This document shows, piece after piece, positions 20,340 through 33,200 of a stretch of DNA of 64,000 nt; position 1 is the first letter of the stretch; each line of letters begins with the position of its first letter. The position numbers and the translations under genes were made by a program. This DNA is from Adiantum capillus-veneris (lineage: Eukaryota; Streptophyta; Polypodiopsida; Polypodiales; Pteridaceae): positions 71,006,412 through 71,070,411 of the forward strand of contig CM043963.1 in the NCBI GenBank assembly GCA_014529385.2, in the 5' to 3' direction. The notes beneath the pieces are model-generated. The model was not told where the DNA came from. It made no database searches and worked only from the letters and a program-made list of their open reading frames with translations.

Positions 20340-22780
20340 TTGAGATAAATTGGGAATTTACAATGCACAACTATATTGTAAAGATGTGTGACTTCAATCT
20401 TTACTACTTATTTTAATTTGTTGGTGATGTGCACTTGCTAGCCTTGGGGGTTTGGTAGATCCTATTTATTGATGTGAGCCAAGTTAACAACCATGTCTAT
20501 GCCATGTTACATAGAACTTATCAATGATAACCTAGGAGGTAAATCTTTGGGAAATACATCTTTGTATTCTAGGAAAATTTCCTTCAATTACTTAGCAATA
20601 TGTTTTTCTTGTGATGACAAAGAAGTAGCAAGATAAGGAGAATCAAAAGAATAGGGCATTGAGGAATAATCTAGTAAGCTAAAAGTATTATCAATATTAG
20701 ATAAAGAATAATACAAAGAGTAACAAAAAAGATTTCTTCTATTTCATTATCTGAAGAGATCTTCATAGGCTTGGTTGTCCAAATAAGTAGATGGAGGCAC
20801 ATCCTTTGCCCTCAATAGTAGCACATACACACCATTGGATTCAAACAATAAACTATTATGCTCATAACTTCACATAATGGGGACCTCAACCCATGCAACC
20901 ACTACCGACTCAAAACCATACTTTCCCTATTCATATTCATAACTTGCAAATCCAAGCTTGTCTGGTGGATTGCAAGTGGAATCCCTTTGACTTTTGTATC
21001 CCACACCTCACCATCATGGCCGTTTATCATAGCTACCTTGTAGTGATGGGTATTAGGGATCTGTGGTAGATTGAGATGTTTCACCAACTGATAGATAATG
21101 AAATAGTGAGATGCAATATCATTTACTAAGAGTCTTGTCTTTGTGACCCTTGATAGACCCATGCGTTTTCACAAGCTCATGTGAACCAAAAGTTGGTTGC
21201 CACATAGAGGTCGCAATAGATCACTCATGCATCACTTCATGTGTCATACTCTTCACCTTGAAATAGTGAGAAGAGGACTCTAGAAGAAGTAATTGCACCA
21301 TGTGCATAGATTCCCCTTAGGAGGATCCTTTTTTCCATGCCCACTTTCCAAGCAATTGAAAGGCAAAGCTTATCTTTTTTAGATTTTTCCAAATCCTTGG
21401 TTGACGGATGGCCATGAGGCCCTTTGAGCTTTTTGGACACATCAAATGAGTCTACACGAATTTCCTCTTATCATGATTGTGAGAGACCAGTGTAATTTTA
21501 GTGTCATGCGTATGCATGCTATGATTTTTATTTACATCTAGACCATTATGGACATAAGTGTGAACCATCAATTCCTCGAGCTCTTTTGGATCCTGTGTTC
21601 TAACACAATTCTCAAGGGTTTAGCCCATGAATGAATCCTCTCACCTACTTGAAGGAATCTAAACCCTCTAGCTTGAGAATAAAATCTCCATAGTGTGAAA
21701 TATACTCAAGCAGTGTCTTATGTTGGCGTTAAAAACACTTATCCCATGTAGTCCACTTTTTGTCATTCTTAGTGGACATAAATTCTTTACTAAACACATC
21801 CTCAAAGGCAGAACATGAATACATTCCATGATGCACTTCTTTTTTAGTGACATCCACCACTTATGATCTTTAACTTCTAGCGTCAAACTCATTTTCACTG
21901 CTTTGATTGCATTTGGAGCTTGACATAGATCATGAATACCATCCCATTTATTCATGAAAATATTCACTCCATCCTTCTTGTGCTCTTTTTCCTCCCCATG
22001 CAATCTTGGTGGTTATTTTTTTCAACAGAATATTCACTTCCTTCTTTATGAGAACAATTAATAAATCTAGGTGTGAGCCTTGCTTTTGCATGCCAAGGGT
22101 AGGATTTACAAGCACTGTGATTGATGGACCCCCATGATGCTCAATTGTAGGGCCCTTAGCTTGCTAATGTAGATATTCCACTACCAAATTAGATAGCTTT
22201 GTTACATTTATATTCAATTGTGAAAAAAATTTCTTCCTTCTTGATGAGAACAATTAATAAATCTAGGTGTGAGCCTTGATTTTGCATGCCAAGGGTAGGA
22301 TTTACAAGCACTGTGATTGATGGACCCCCATGATGCTCAATTGTAGGGCCCTTAGCCTGCTAATGTAGATATTCCACTACCAAATTAGATAGCTTTGTTA
22401 CATTTATATTCAATTGTGCAAAATTTGTTTCCATGATAGACATGCACGATTGTAATGCCCTAAACTCTATGCTATCATCTATGCTTGTTTCCATATGAAC
22501 ACCGGCCTCTTGGAGGGTAGCCAATGGCAAGACAGGAGTAGATGCATCAAGTGTAGGATGCTCAAAGTCAAACGGATGATGCATATATATGTTTGAATCC
22601 ATAGTGTAGTGTTGAGCTAAGAAGAAAAGGTAATACTTGGTAAAAATAACCTCTTTGGGAGGATTTTTGAAAGGTGAGTAGACCTCAAAAACAAAATACC
22701 ACAAAACCAAGAGATTGATTGACCTTTCCAAATCAATTTCTTGAGTTGAGATGATTGGTTGAATCCAAGACGATGTCAAT
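20340..22780 (-). pseudogene. Gypsy-type gag-protease remnant reaching the start of RT
   Basis: Read on the minus strand in shifting frames. 22779-22360 is an N-terminal helical region. 22003-21668 is retrotransposon gag (NAIKAVKMSLTLEVKDHKWW). 21440-21237 is a decayed zinc-knuckle region (STKDLEKSKKDKLC). 21162-20902 is a retropepsin-like domain (TRLLVNDIASHYFI, with the catalytic DSG lost, then VKGIPLAIHQTSLDLQVMNM). Further down IFLEYKDVFPKDLPPRL (near 20550) is the typical segment before RT. RT proper is missing. Highly decayed. Confidence 0.7.
22038..22418. repeat. 195-bp tandem duplication
   Basis: 22038-22222 and 22233-22418 are almost identical. Both contain the helical gag stretch corresponding to ATTCAATTGTG and the upstream block. 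High identity inside an otherwise decayed element implies a recent duplication. Confidence 0.85.
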
Positions 22781-23639
22781 TCCGGCTAGAAAACTACAGT
22801 CAAAAGTTCTCCAAATTCACTTGTCAAAAAATTTTAAATAATTAACAAATATTGAATGAGCAATATCCAATATTAACCCAAAGTATATTAGCCCTTGGAT
22901 TCTGTCGTGCTTTAATTAATGTGTGATTTTGTTACTCAATTTTGAGATTGTTTTTTTTTCTAAATTGATTGATCCTTGTCATGTATTCCTTACTGAGGCC
23001 GTTGCCAAGCTTGCTTATCTACACATTTGTAGAAACTAAAGAAAAATTTCAAAAATATGATTGTCAATGGTTTTGGAAACCATGCAATGGCTTGCTAACA
23101 AACGGAACTTAAGAATGTTGCAAACAAAAATTTGTGCTTGATTGAGAGCACCCCTACTAAGGTGGTGGTGGGGTGCCTAAAATAGAGGGACACAAAAACC
23201 CTTTTAATTTGAACCAAAGAGCTTTAATGGCATCGGAATCATGGAGATAACAAGGGTGGGTGAAACCTGCTTGTGCTAGTTTGTATGGCTCACCTCTTCC
23301 CATCATGCAGAAGAAAAAGTGCTAAATCACACCCGTTGTCATGCCACGTTGTGGAAAATCAAGAATGAGCGAATTGTTTTGAGCATTGATATGTTTGGTG
23401 TAAATTGACATGCAATTTGTTTTTCCGGATATACCGAGGAGCTCGGTGATTGTAAGAGATGACCAACATGGTAGTGGCATGTAAGCTTTGAGTTGCTTTT
23501 TCTTAATCAAGTGTTGCTGAAAAGATATGGTTGGCATTGCCTTGGTCAATATGTAACTCAAATGAACTGCTTTGTGAGACTTGGTCGTTAAGTATTGTAG
23601 GAAACAAAAGGTGCTTCAGGACCTTATTGTTTGTGATGG
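22781..23639. other. no feature supported
   Basis: AT-rich. Short open frames (for example on the minus strand at 23561-23322) show no recognised motif. Confidence 0.4.
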
Positions 23640-23888
23640 TGTCTCTTGAATCTCATGGATGACGGGATATGGCTAGCATGGCTAAGGAAAATATGTTTTG
23701 GGACTAGCAATGGTGTGCTCGGCAATGCTTTGGCTGATATTTATGCTAAATGTGGTGTTGTTACAAAAGCATTAAAAGTTCTCATCGGGTATTCTCTTTG
23801 GAATATCATCACTTCTATCACATTGATTGTGGTATATGCCAATATGGAAGTGGTAAAGAAAGCTTTGAATTGCTTCGAGTGGATGTGA
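23640..23888 (+). pseudogene. pentatricopeptide-repeat (PPR) gene fragment
   Basis: The translation contains GVLGNALADIYAKCGVVTKA followed by about two more degenerate repeat units (KALNCFEWM). The signature GNAL-x-D-x-YAKCG-x3-A is typical of plant PLS-class PPR proteins, which bind organelle RNA. Only about two repeats remain, with no start or targeting sequence, so this is a fragment of a host gene. Confidence 0.5.
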
Positions 23889-26031
23889 AGGGATGGATTC
23901 TCTCCAATGCATTCACCTAGGCTGGCACCGTGGAGGTCATGGCTTTGGCCATCAAAAGGGCTTAAGCTATTGGCTAAGAATAAAATTAAGCTATAGTTAT
24001 TTTTAACAAATGATGAGCAAGATTAAAAAATGCCCCGAGAAACTAGCAGTTGTTGATGAGCAGATTGCATAGAAATAACAAAGGGGAGTGTTCATAGTTT
24101 TTTGCCAAGGCTAACAATCGGCTTTTGTAGAGAGGAGGCATAGCAAGGAGGAGGAGTGCTCTTAGAGAACCAATGAGTAGTGAGTAGATAGGAAGGATGA
24201 TGGCAACGTGTTAAAAGGGGATAGAGGACAAGCATAGTAGGGAATAAGGCATCACTTGAGTAGATTGGAACAAAATGTCATTTGTATGGTTTTTTCTTTG
24301 CACAATAATTGAGGAGAAAAAATTTGGCAATTCATGCAAAAGTAGGCAATCAATTGAGGAAGAATTAATAAGTAGCATCCTTAGGGATGCATTGTCATAA
24401 TAACTAATATCTAATTCTCCTAGATGATTTTCTCATGTTAAACTGATCATTTAATATGGAAAATTGCCAGGGGAGAAAAAGCTAGAATATTGGTTAAGCT
24501 AATAGACCGTCCATAGTAAGGATCCAAAGGAGGGAACATAGGGATCCAAAGGGGGGGGCATCTGCAAAAGAGCAATGTGCAACAATGGGCCTAAAAGACC
24601 CTAAGGTTCAGCATTAAGACTTCTAAAATGCTAAGGTTCCAAAATACAAAGGTTGTGTCCAAAGGTCAAACACTAGGAAAATTGGATGCTTAGTGTGTGT
24701 TAAAAAAGTCTTCATAATCCCTACATAGGAGGGGGTGATCCCTGGAAGTAGGTAATGAGAGAGAAACACACACACACACACACACTCACAAGCTTCCTTT
24801 ACACAAAGGGAAAGAGTGACACATGTCAACTCCCTAGCCCAGATGCCCACAAGGTGTACTCAAATCCTATTGGATGGCCATGGACGTGGACCAATGAGAA
24901 TTGGGCTAGAGTGAATCTAGTTTAATTAAAAACACTTAATAAAAGAACCAATAGGAATTAAGCTCTCTAGAATACTAAAAACACTTAATAAAAGAACCAA
25001 TAGGAATTAAGCTCTCTAGAATACTATTGGACAATCTCCCAAGGGGTCCAATAAGCATTCAGCAGCCGAATGGCTTGTCTCATTCCTATTGACCACGAGA
25101 CAAAGGGGTCCAATGAGAGTTTAGTTGCATTAATTAATTCCCTAAAGCTCTCACAAAAGGGGAACGAGGGACACATGTTAGAAGGCTATCACTTATGCTC
25201 TTGAAATTCCATTGGCTAAGCCTGGAGAGGTCCAATAGGGTGTGAGCATGAGCAAATAGCAAGAGGGGTCAACCAAGAGAGAGAGAGAGAGAGAGGGGGC
25301 TGATTTTCTCAAGGTATTATTGCATACACACTCACACTAGTCCATTTGTGGAGTAAGAAGACTCTCTCGCTCGAGTCTCAAGCTTTAATGGAAATCTTAT
25401 CACCTACTCCAAGCTTGTGAGAAGGGAGGCCTACACCAACAACTCTTGGCTTTGTGATGTAAATCCAACCAAGAGCCAATATTCAATGCATGCTCATATC
25501 CTCTACCATGCTAATTACTAAGCTAAGCTATGCTCATATGAGTGATTATGTGAGGAGATGTACATCTTTCTTGTAAGACTACTCCTTCCTCTCATCTCAT
25601 ATCCCGCTAGCTCTCACCATCTTTGAAGGTGTGTGAGGTCTTGGGTCTGAGACCGTGAGGGAATTTAAGTGTGTTTTATAAGTGTTTTTCTTAGTGCTTG
25701 AAGTTTCCATCTTCATTGCACTAGCTAGTATTGAAGGAACACAAAGAATTTTATTGTTAAATGTCTTTCTTGATGGGGGAAACCATAATACAAAGCCTTT
25801 TGGAGGGGGGACCGGCTCCATGTAAATCCGGTCCTCAACTGTTGTCAATAGCTTAATTTCTCTCTCTTTTGAAGTATTTTTCATGCTATCTAACTAGGTG
25901 TTATACATTTTGTTGCTCTCTCCACCCAAGCACTCTTGTTATTCTCATTAGGAATCTACTCTAATGAAATGCTCACTATGTTCATGCTATTTTCCACTAC
26001 ACACAAGTTACAAGGCCATTAAATGTTACAT
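23889..26031. other. non-coding; right part probably a Copia-type LTR
   Basis: No gene is visible. Simple repeats occur at 24767-24784 (AC) and 25276-25294 (GA), and a 49-bp tandem repeat at 24928-25025. Since a tRNA-iMet type primer site starts at 26032, the sequence upstream, ending TTACA, is probably an LTR. Its left end cannot be fixed. Confidence 0.4.
24928..25025. repeat. 49-bp perfect tandem repeat, two copies
   Basis: 24928-24976 and 24977-25025 read the same, beginning AAAAACACTTAATAAAAG and ending CTCTAGAATACT. Confidence 0.9.
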
Positions 26032-26049
26032 TTGTATCAGAGCACAAGG
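26032..26049 (+). promoter_or_regulatory. primer binding site, initiator tRNA-Met type
   Basis: TTGTATCAGAGCACAAGG follows an LTR-like end (TTACA). The typical Copia site is TGGTATCAGAGC. The sequence downstream (from 26086) has an ATG but no gag frame, so the element is internally truncated. Confidence 0.55.
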
Positions 26050-27144
26050 TTTCTCTTTTCTTGCTCAAGAAGGGAGGTCCTCAAGATGGCTATAAATGGT
26101 TGGTACTATTAACTGCATTTGAGTAAGTAGAATAGGTATTTTTTAGCCTTGCAGTGCACTTGCCTTCATGCAGTAACATACTAACACAAAAGTAGCGATT
26201 GACCTAACCATAAAAGACACCTCACCTCAAGACATGTGCATAGTAACTCTCTCTCTCTTCCCTTTTCTCTAGCTCTCTCTGGTCCATTTTGTGTGTTTTT
26301 TGGTGTGAGGTTGCTTGTGTGTGTTTTGTGGCGCATCTTCTTGGTTGTGACAAAATCTCTCTTGTGTCCTAGTTTGCATACCTTAACTAGGTGGTGTCCC
26401 TATCTTGTTTGGGTTTGGTTGTGGGTTTGTTTTTGTGTTATGCTTGTGGTTTCCCCAGCCCCAATTGAGCAGCACAGGAGCCTTGAGGGGTGTTTGGAGG
26501 TCGCCTCTCTTGTTGCCCGCCCCGGACTGCTTCAATAGATAAGGAGAGGACACAAAGAGCACTTTTTCATAGACATGAAACCCTACCTTTGAAACATGAT
26601 GGTCGACTGAGTCATAATGTTTTTTTGAATAACAATTGATAAAATCACTAGCCTTTCCCTTGAGAGCTAGATGGAAGGTAAAAAAGACCACCATTTCGAT
26701 TTAAACAAGTGTTAAAATTAAAGAGGCCTTCCTATTTCAATCAAACCTTACACTTTAAACAAGCTAACACACTTTATGAGTTCAGTATGAAGGTTGCACT
26801 TTGTAGCATATGTGGCCCGCAATATGTGTGCCCCAGACAATGTGGGCAATTAGGCGTAGTGAGCCTAGCAGAAAAATGACTTGGTAGGTATCCAAGTGGC
26901 CTTATAGACTTGCTCGAAATTAGTTAGTTCTAATCTTTTTTGGCATTTTTGACGCACCCAAATTAACCACTTTATATGTAGTTCTCTCACTTGGGATTTT
27001 GTTAGGGCTGCTACTTTGTGAAAATTTTAGATATATGACCATATTCTTTGATTAATTTTTCAAGTGTGTTGCTCATATTTGTTCGGATATTTGCTTTGCT
27101 CGATTTTCTTTGCTTGTTTTGATTGGAAATCCTCAGTGCATGGT
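26050..27144. other. no gene supported
   Basis: Open frames at 26236-26538 and antisense to it are T/G-rich without motifs. No boundary of the truncated Copia-type element could be set. Confidence 0.35.
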
Positions 27145-27778
27145 AGTCTTCACATCTACCTTTGTTGTGTATGGCTGAGATGCCTTATGGATTATTTGGG
27201 TGTTGAACAAGACATTGCAAACATCCTCTACACTAATAGTTAGAGTGCATTGAGAATTGCAAGGGACCCAATTTTTTATGCTCGCACATAGCACATTGAG
27301 TTGTATTATCACTATGTTCGATAGAGACTTTCAATAGGAGCAATCAACTTGGCTTATATGCCAACATAGGACAACCTTGCAACTCTATTCACAAAGGCAA
27401 TGGCTTGTTAGAAGTTCAAAGCTTTCCACAAAGCTTTGAGCTTTCTTTCCATTGTGGATTGGTCATGTCCTCAAGCATGGCACTTCTCTATACACTATAT
27501 GCCTACTCTCATTCATCGCATCACTCCCAAGGGAGATTTGTTACCATATATGTGGAAATGATGTGTGTGAACACACTTAGAAATATCAAACACTTTTTTC
27601 CTCACTAGGAGGATTTTGTTCACAAGTGTCAGACACTTTTTTTTCACACTAGGAGGTTTTGTCCCTCATGCATTGTATGTATGCCCATCATTCTAGGGCT
27701 AAATTATCTTTCTATTTCCCTTGAACTTCTTCATCTTCTCCAAGTTGTGTGTGCATCCATGCAACCCAAATTCCAACA
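27145..27778 (+). mobile_element. 3' end of a second Copia copy: RNase H tail plus 3' LTR
   Basis: Aligns to the RNase H end of the Copia at 15053-20275 but on the plus strand (for example GTAGTCTTCACATCTACC and TGTGTATGGCTGAGATGCC, with frameshift), then to its LTR at 27539-27778, which starts TGTTACCATATATGTGG and ends TTCCAACA. It is more diverged than the full copy and 5'-truncated. Confidence 0.8.
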
Positions 27779-28116
27779 TCTAAAAAAGAATGTAAGTGGT
27801 GATTTTGTAATATGATTTAATCAATTTGAAGATCTTTGGCAACCATTGGAAGTTGTCATCATGCATAATAAAGGAAGGAATCCTTCAAGCCGAAGAGATT
27901 TCTAGCTTGCCTACATCTGAAGATCAAAGAAAAGGTGGAGTTTGGCGATATAGAAAGCTATGTGAATGCCATTGAGCTAGCAAAGTAAAGAGAAAAAAAA
28001 ATGGAGTTGGGCTTGCTTAAGCTTGAGGATAATCCCATTGTTTTGATGTTGGCGATGTAAGTGATGCAACTCACGATGATTCTAGACTTCCAACATGCAA
28101 AGATTGGAGAGATGAC
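27779..28116. other. no feature seen
   Basis: Purine-rich sequence with traces of coding look in broken frames before the ORF at 28117. Nothing recognised. Confidence 0.35.
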
Positions 28117-28458
28117 ATGGGACTTAATATGAATTACTCTATTTCATTGGTGCCTCTCAATTTCTATGCATCTATTCATGAAGTGGATGATTTTACCAAT
28201 GAAGATGAAGACTTTATCAAAGATGACATGCACAGGAAGAAGGTAGTAGATGTTGTGGATTATAAGGTTCTTATGAATTGTGAAGTCCATCATCTGAGAG
28301 ATGAGGCCAAGGCAACCAGAAAATTTCTAAAGACTATTGAAGAAGCGGATGCAAAGCCAAAAAGCCAATATAAAGAGATAAAAGAGCCTATTTCTATGGG
28401 TGTCATGCATGCTAGCATATTGAATTGTAGAAAGATTACAAAAGTTATGGAGCTTTAA
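28117..28458 (+). CDS. unknown small ORF, acidic/helical
   Basis: 113 codons from ATG at 28117. Rich in Asp, Glu and Lys (DDFTNEDEDFIKDDMHRKK, then KPKSQYKEIKEPIS). No domain is recognised. It may be a remnant of a longer retroelement or host gene because charged coding-like sequence also lies upstream in other frames. Low confidence that it is expressed. Confidence 0.25.
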   Translation: MGLNMNYSISLVPLNFYASIHEVDDFTNEDEDFIKDDMHRKKVVDVVDYKVLMNCEVHHLRDEAKATRKFLKTIEEADAKPKSQYKEIKEPISMGVMHASILNCRKITKVMEL

Positions 28459-29173
28459 GGAGGAGAAGATTATTTGTAATATCGGGTGGTTGTTTTTTAA
28501 TCTGACAGTGACTAAAATAATATCTTTATTTTTAGGTCATCCAAAAAGGCACGCTGCTTTTCAAAAATGCCAAAAGCATGAAAAGCTCAAAATAACATGA
28601 AAAGAAAAAAAGAAAATCTAAAATTGAACCATGGGTTCCCCTTTTTCACTAGAACAAGAAAGTGAGTTCACTTTTCACTAAAAAGCACTAAAAGTCATGA
28701 AAAGCTAAAAATAGCATGCAAAGTGTTTAAAGAGCAGATTTTTACAAAATTAAACCATAGGTTTTTTGGGAGTCGTATATTAAGGATTCGGCTCTCTTTT
28801 TTTGAAAAAAAACACTGAAAACCAAAAAAGCATGAAAATGCTTAAAAAACAAATTGAACCAAACGTCCGTTTGACCTACCGAAACATGAAAACAATCTTT
28901 CTTTTCACTTTAGAACCTTACAACCTTGCCAAACAAACATTCTAAACCAAAATTTCACGAAGCAAAAATTAGGTTGGAGGTGTTCTAGCTCGCTCTTGAC
29001 AAAGTGAAATTTATATATCCATAGTAGCGCACAAGTTGATGGGTGCTAGTCATTTTATATTTTTGATGTTGTGGTATTGTCAAACTCTGTTATTGCATTA
29101 ATAAATTGCATGTTTCATTTAGATGGGAATTTACAGATTATATTTTGCCATTCTCATGTATCTTTGTGCACTC

Positions 29174-29178
<5 letters not shown>
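28459..29178. other. AT-rich non-coding
   Basis: AGCATGAAAAGC-like words recur (28570-28850), suggesting a decayed short repeat. No gene. Confidence 0.4.

Positions 29179-29268
<90 letters not shown>
29179..29268 (+). repeat. compound microsatellite (CT)n(AC)n
   Basis: About 20 CT units run straight into about 25 AC units. Open frames across it are artefacts. Confidence 0.95.
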
Positions 29269-29270
<2 letters not shown>

Positions 29271-29639
29271 GCGGTGTACACATATATTCACCCTCCACAA
29301 TGTTATTTTTCTTGAGTATGCTTTCATTTATATCACCCATTCAAAGGTAGCACTAGTTGTTAGGTGCCTCTAGATGCAGTCCGCTCATGGACTAAACTCC
29401 ATGCTAGGTCGAGCACAGAGAAATCCTCCCCTATGAAAACGCTTTCGCAACTCTGATGTATATTGAAATAGAATATTGAAATTTGTATAAAAGTGTAAAA
29501 TTTGTATTTCTTTCATAGACCCCTGGGGAGGGGTATCTCTCAAAAATCAAATCAAAAGATAGAGCGGCTCAAATAGAAAGTCAACGATCTACAAAAGGAT
29601 AAAGATCATCTCTAGATGCTCCTATAAAAAGAGAAAGAA

Positions 29640-31262
29640 TGTGAGTTCTCCAACCTACCAATACCGAAATTGGGATGGGGTCCTTGACAGGTCTCTAGGC
29701 TTAATAAAAAATCGGAGCCTTTAAATAAGCAAAATCCAAGGAATAGACCTTTACCATTGACAATGGCTTGGGTCTATAACCGTAGAAGAAGACCTAGTTC
29801 TATCTCACAGCGAAAACGAGACAACATCTAGAAAATCCAAAAGTCTTTCGACCCTATACTTCCACAAATTGGGCTAAGGTATCCTCAACCAACAATTTTT
29901 TCCCCCTAACATATGTGAGGGCACAACCATTGAAGGACTCCTGTTCCACGTGAAGAAGTTTTCTAAACATTTTGAGTGTGCAGGCATGGATAGTTAGTTG
30001 ACTAATCAGGTCCACTCATCCATGATTGACATCCTTAGTCAATCTCCACTTACCACCCCGCACTCACACATGATTCTTTTGTTTTCTAATTACTATCACA
30101 TTCTTTAAACATTTAAAATAATGGTTTATTCCAACTTTCTAGCACAGTGATTCCTTCAATCAAATATAAAGACATCATTGAAAAGTATTTCTTTTAGCAA
30201 ACAGACATCTTTAAATCCTGGAACGGAAGGCATTTTTCAAGAAACCAATGTGCATTTGTTTGTAAATTGTGAAAGAATTGTTTGGGTTAAGGCTGGTTGA
30301 ATTAGGAAAGATATGATTGATCATCCTTAAGACACCTTGTCTCGAGACACCTCCGACTCCTTGGTATATTTTGATGAATAATGATGGCTTTCGAGCCATG
30401 GATAAGTCAGTTACCGCCATGAATGATGAGTTTCTACTCCGTGTCATCTCTTGATATTTCTACATAAGTGAGGATACCGTTTTTATCCTAGGGGAGCCGC
30501 CCGATTGTATGGGAAACTGGTTTGGTGTATGGGCATCCCGAACTTTGGGTGACGGGTTTCTACCTTGGATTACGAAAAAGGAATGGGTGCTGTTTTTTTC
30601 ACCTTAGGTGGTCTCGAGACAAGAAGAGTACTGGTCATGGTTATTATGGTCAATATTTTTAATTGACAGTACCCTGTCTTAAGTTTAAAGATTTGTGTTT
30701 GCGAAAATAATTTCTTTTCAATGATATCTTAATACTTAATTGTAGGAATCACTGTGCTAGAAAGTTAAAAGAAACCATTATTTTAAACATTAATAGAATG
30801 TGATAGTAATTAAAAAACAAAAGAATCATGTGTGAGTGCGGGGTGGTAAGTGGGGATTGACTAAAGTTGTCAATCATGGATGGGTGGACCTGATTAGTCA
30901 GGTAACTATTCATCCCCATGCATTAAAAATATTTATAAAACTTCTTCACGTGGAAGAGGAGTCCACCAGCGGCTGTGCCCTTACATATGTTAGGGGAGAA
31001 AAAGCATTGGTCAAGGATACCTTAGCCCAATTTGTGGAAGTTATAGGGCCAAAAGACTTTTGGATTTTTCAGACAATGTCTTGTTTCCGCTAATGAGATA
31101 GGACTAGGTCTTCTTCTGGGGCTATAGACGTAAGCCATTGTCAACGGTAAAGGTCTATTCCCTGTATTTTTCTTGTTTAAATACTCTCATTTTTTATAAG
31201 GCCTACAGACTTGTCAAGGACCCCATCCCAATTTTGGTATTGGCGGGTTGGGGACCTCAGAC
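29640..31262. mobile_element. 1.6 kb element with ~580-bp inverted arms
   Basis: The left arm (about 29640-30217) is the reverse complement of the right arm (about 30680-31262). For example GGGATGGGGTCCTTGACAGG (29673) pairs with a matching CCTGTCAAGG-type block near 31215. The arms differ by point changes and small indels. The ~460-bp spacer has its own inverted pair, TTGTCTCGAGACACC and GGTGGTCTCGAGACAA. No transposase. Long inverted arms fit a Mutator-like or foldback non-autonomous element. Target duplication unresolved. Confidence 0.75.
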
Positions 31263-31709
31263 GTGGTATTACAGCATGTGTTAATTGAGGGGTCTTGGAC
31301 CGAGGAAAAGTTTAAGGTGTTAGGTTGAAATAAGTGATTTTTGACAAATTAAATGAAAGAGGTATTTAATTAAAAAGAGGGAGAGAAAGAAAGAGAGAGA
31401 ACTATCCCCATCATCTTTGCAGGAAGATTTTCATCAGTTCTATCGCAAATTCATGGATTTTAACATAAGGTTCATGAGGGTTGCCTATCTCGACACTATT
31501 CACTGCGAAAAAGCATGATGAGATGGCTAGATAGGAAATTTTATCCTTACACTTGGAGGATAAGCTCGTCAGGATCTAGTGAAATTTTCTTCATTGATGT
31601 GAGAGAGTTAGAAGGTTTAGCATTAAATATGAAGAGACTCAAATGGGTTGAAGATCTTCAAGTGATTAATGTATACTTTTTCATTGGGATAGAGGATATA
31701 GAGGAAACT
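31263..31709. other. sequence outside N1's 3' end, no gene
   Basis: A purine-rich GA tract lies at about 31375-31402. The reading frame 31515-31850 crosses the proposed end of N1's LTR and has no motif, so I do not call it. Confidence 0.35.
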
Positions 31710-32058
31710 TGTTGGGTGGTTACGCCGCTAACGGTGGCTATGATAGCAAGAACTCAACCAACAAACAAGAATGTCAGACGAGGACGGAGCTTGACCCGCA
31801 GGCGCATGGAAACAAATAGATGGGTGTCAATCACCTACTCGACCTTCTAGAGACAATCACTACCAAGGAAATCAAATCTAAGTTCTAAAAACGCAAATGA
31901 CTGATATCCGTCCTGCGAGAAAACGCTATCCGAAACATAATCAAAAGTCATCAAATCAGCCTCGAACTCAAAGGGGAGTCTATACACCACGTAAGGACAG
32001 TACCCTATGAATCTACAATATAATCTCAACCTGTAACCACTCCGTGCGGTAAACGCGT
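31710..32058 (-). repeat. N1 3' LTR, distal part
   Basis: End chosen at CACCCAACA because this gives an inverted TGTTG/CAACA pair with the LTR start and a total length (about 958) nearly equal to the related N2 LTR (956). Words such as GTAGATTCATAGGG echo N2's GTAGAAGCGTAGGG at the same relative position. Confidence 0.55.
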
Positions 32059-33200
32059 TGTCAGGAGTTTTCTGGAGCAAATAATTGCGCATATGTACAT
32101 ACCCATGCATGGTGCATCAAATAAAGAATTGCCCATTTTCCAGAGCCAGGTGGTTATGTGGGGCCCACATGTGTACAGGTAGGACAGGGTGTACATAGTG
32201 CATCGATTTTCACTATTACCAGTACCACAGTGTTTTTTCTACAATAAGGAGGAGTTGGTAGCACATAAAACGTCTCGAGGAAGCTATCCGTGGGCCAACG
32301 ACATGAGGTAAGCAGGTGCCTGAGATGGCATCTAGTTGCGTCAGGAGGCCGAACAGGGTCAATACTTGCACGTGGATGAGTACAGACACAACGTGGGTGT
32401 TTCCTTGTGATAATTATGCAGAAAGTTCATCATGAGGACCACTTTTTGGGGCCACTTCACGTGGTGGCGAGATGCATTATTGGAAAAAAGCTGAGTACCA
32501 TGTGTGCGAATGATGCAAAAAGGTGACAACTATGCACTGCGAGGTCAGTTTTTGGCCTTTTCGGGGTCCGTTTGAGGTCATCTAAAAGGCCAAGGGTGCC
32601 CAACTAATAAAGGTAAGTGTGGGAACTGAAAAAATAGAGAGAAGACCAGAAAAAAACGTGGAGAAGAGAGGAGGAACAGCCGCAGGTGTGTTTTTGCTCA
32701 TTTTGGAGCCTGCTTTGGTCGTAAACTGCTCATCCGAGGTCGGATTTGAGCACTTTGACATTGTAGACTGGGGTTTTGGGCCATTCCGGAGGCGATGGCG
32801 CTGTCCATTTTGCCAAATTCCTCACTCTTTTCCTGCTGTTTTTCTGTGTAAGTTTCTCCTATGAGCGAAGTTTCTGCTCTAGTTTGTGATTGTATCTGGC
32901 TTATTTTACCCATACTGTGTAAACTATTTGCCCCATTGGTATTGGGCTGAGCTTCATTGTATCTAAACATCAGAAATTCTCCTCTTTTGAGCTGAGTTTT
33001 TTGGGTGTGTGTGTGTGTGTGTGTTTGTGTGGAGTGGGCAAGTGGATAGTCTCTCTCCTCTCACTCCATAGGTGTGTTCCCTGTCTCGGCCAGGTGTGTT
33101 GTGTAAGCCGAGTGGTGCCCCATAGTGTGTGTGTGTATCTTCCCAAGAGTGTGTGTCGGGTCGTTATAGAGGCGTTGTGTGTATTTTCATCCCGCTCACA
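32059..33200 (+). repeat. S1: solo LTR of the R1 family
   Basis: 1142 bp beginning TGTCAGGAGTTTT and ending CCCGCTCACA, similar throughout to the R1 LTRs at 57126-58270 and 61679-62830. No internal region accompanies it, so it is a solo LTR left by recombination. Flanks are GCGT and ACGT (a near match to the 4-bp ACGT duplication of R1). A GT microsatellite lies near its 3' end. It sits in the ACGCGT motif of N1's LTR. Confidence 0.85.

Noticed and set aside
26236-26538. 100-codon frame near a Copia-type primer site as gag
   Set aside because: No gag motif; T/G-rich and far from the expected start.
29071-29373. Three overlapping frames of 69-100 codons
   Set aside because: They exist only because the CT/AC microsatellite is open in all frames.
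31515-31850. 111-codon plus-strand frame
   Set aside because: Crosses the proposed end of N1's LTR and has no recognisable motif.
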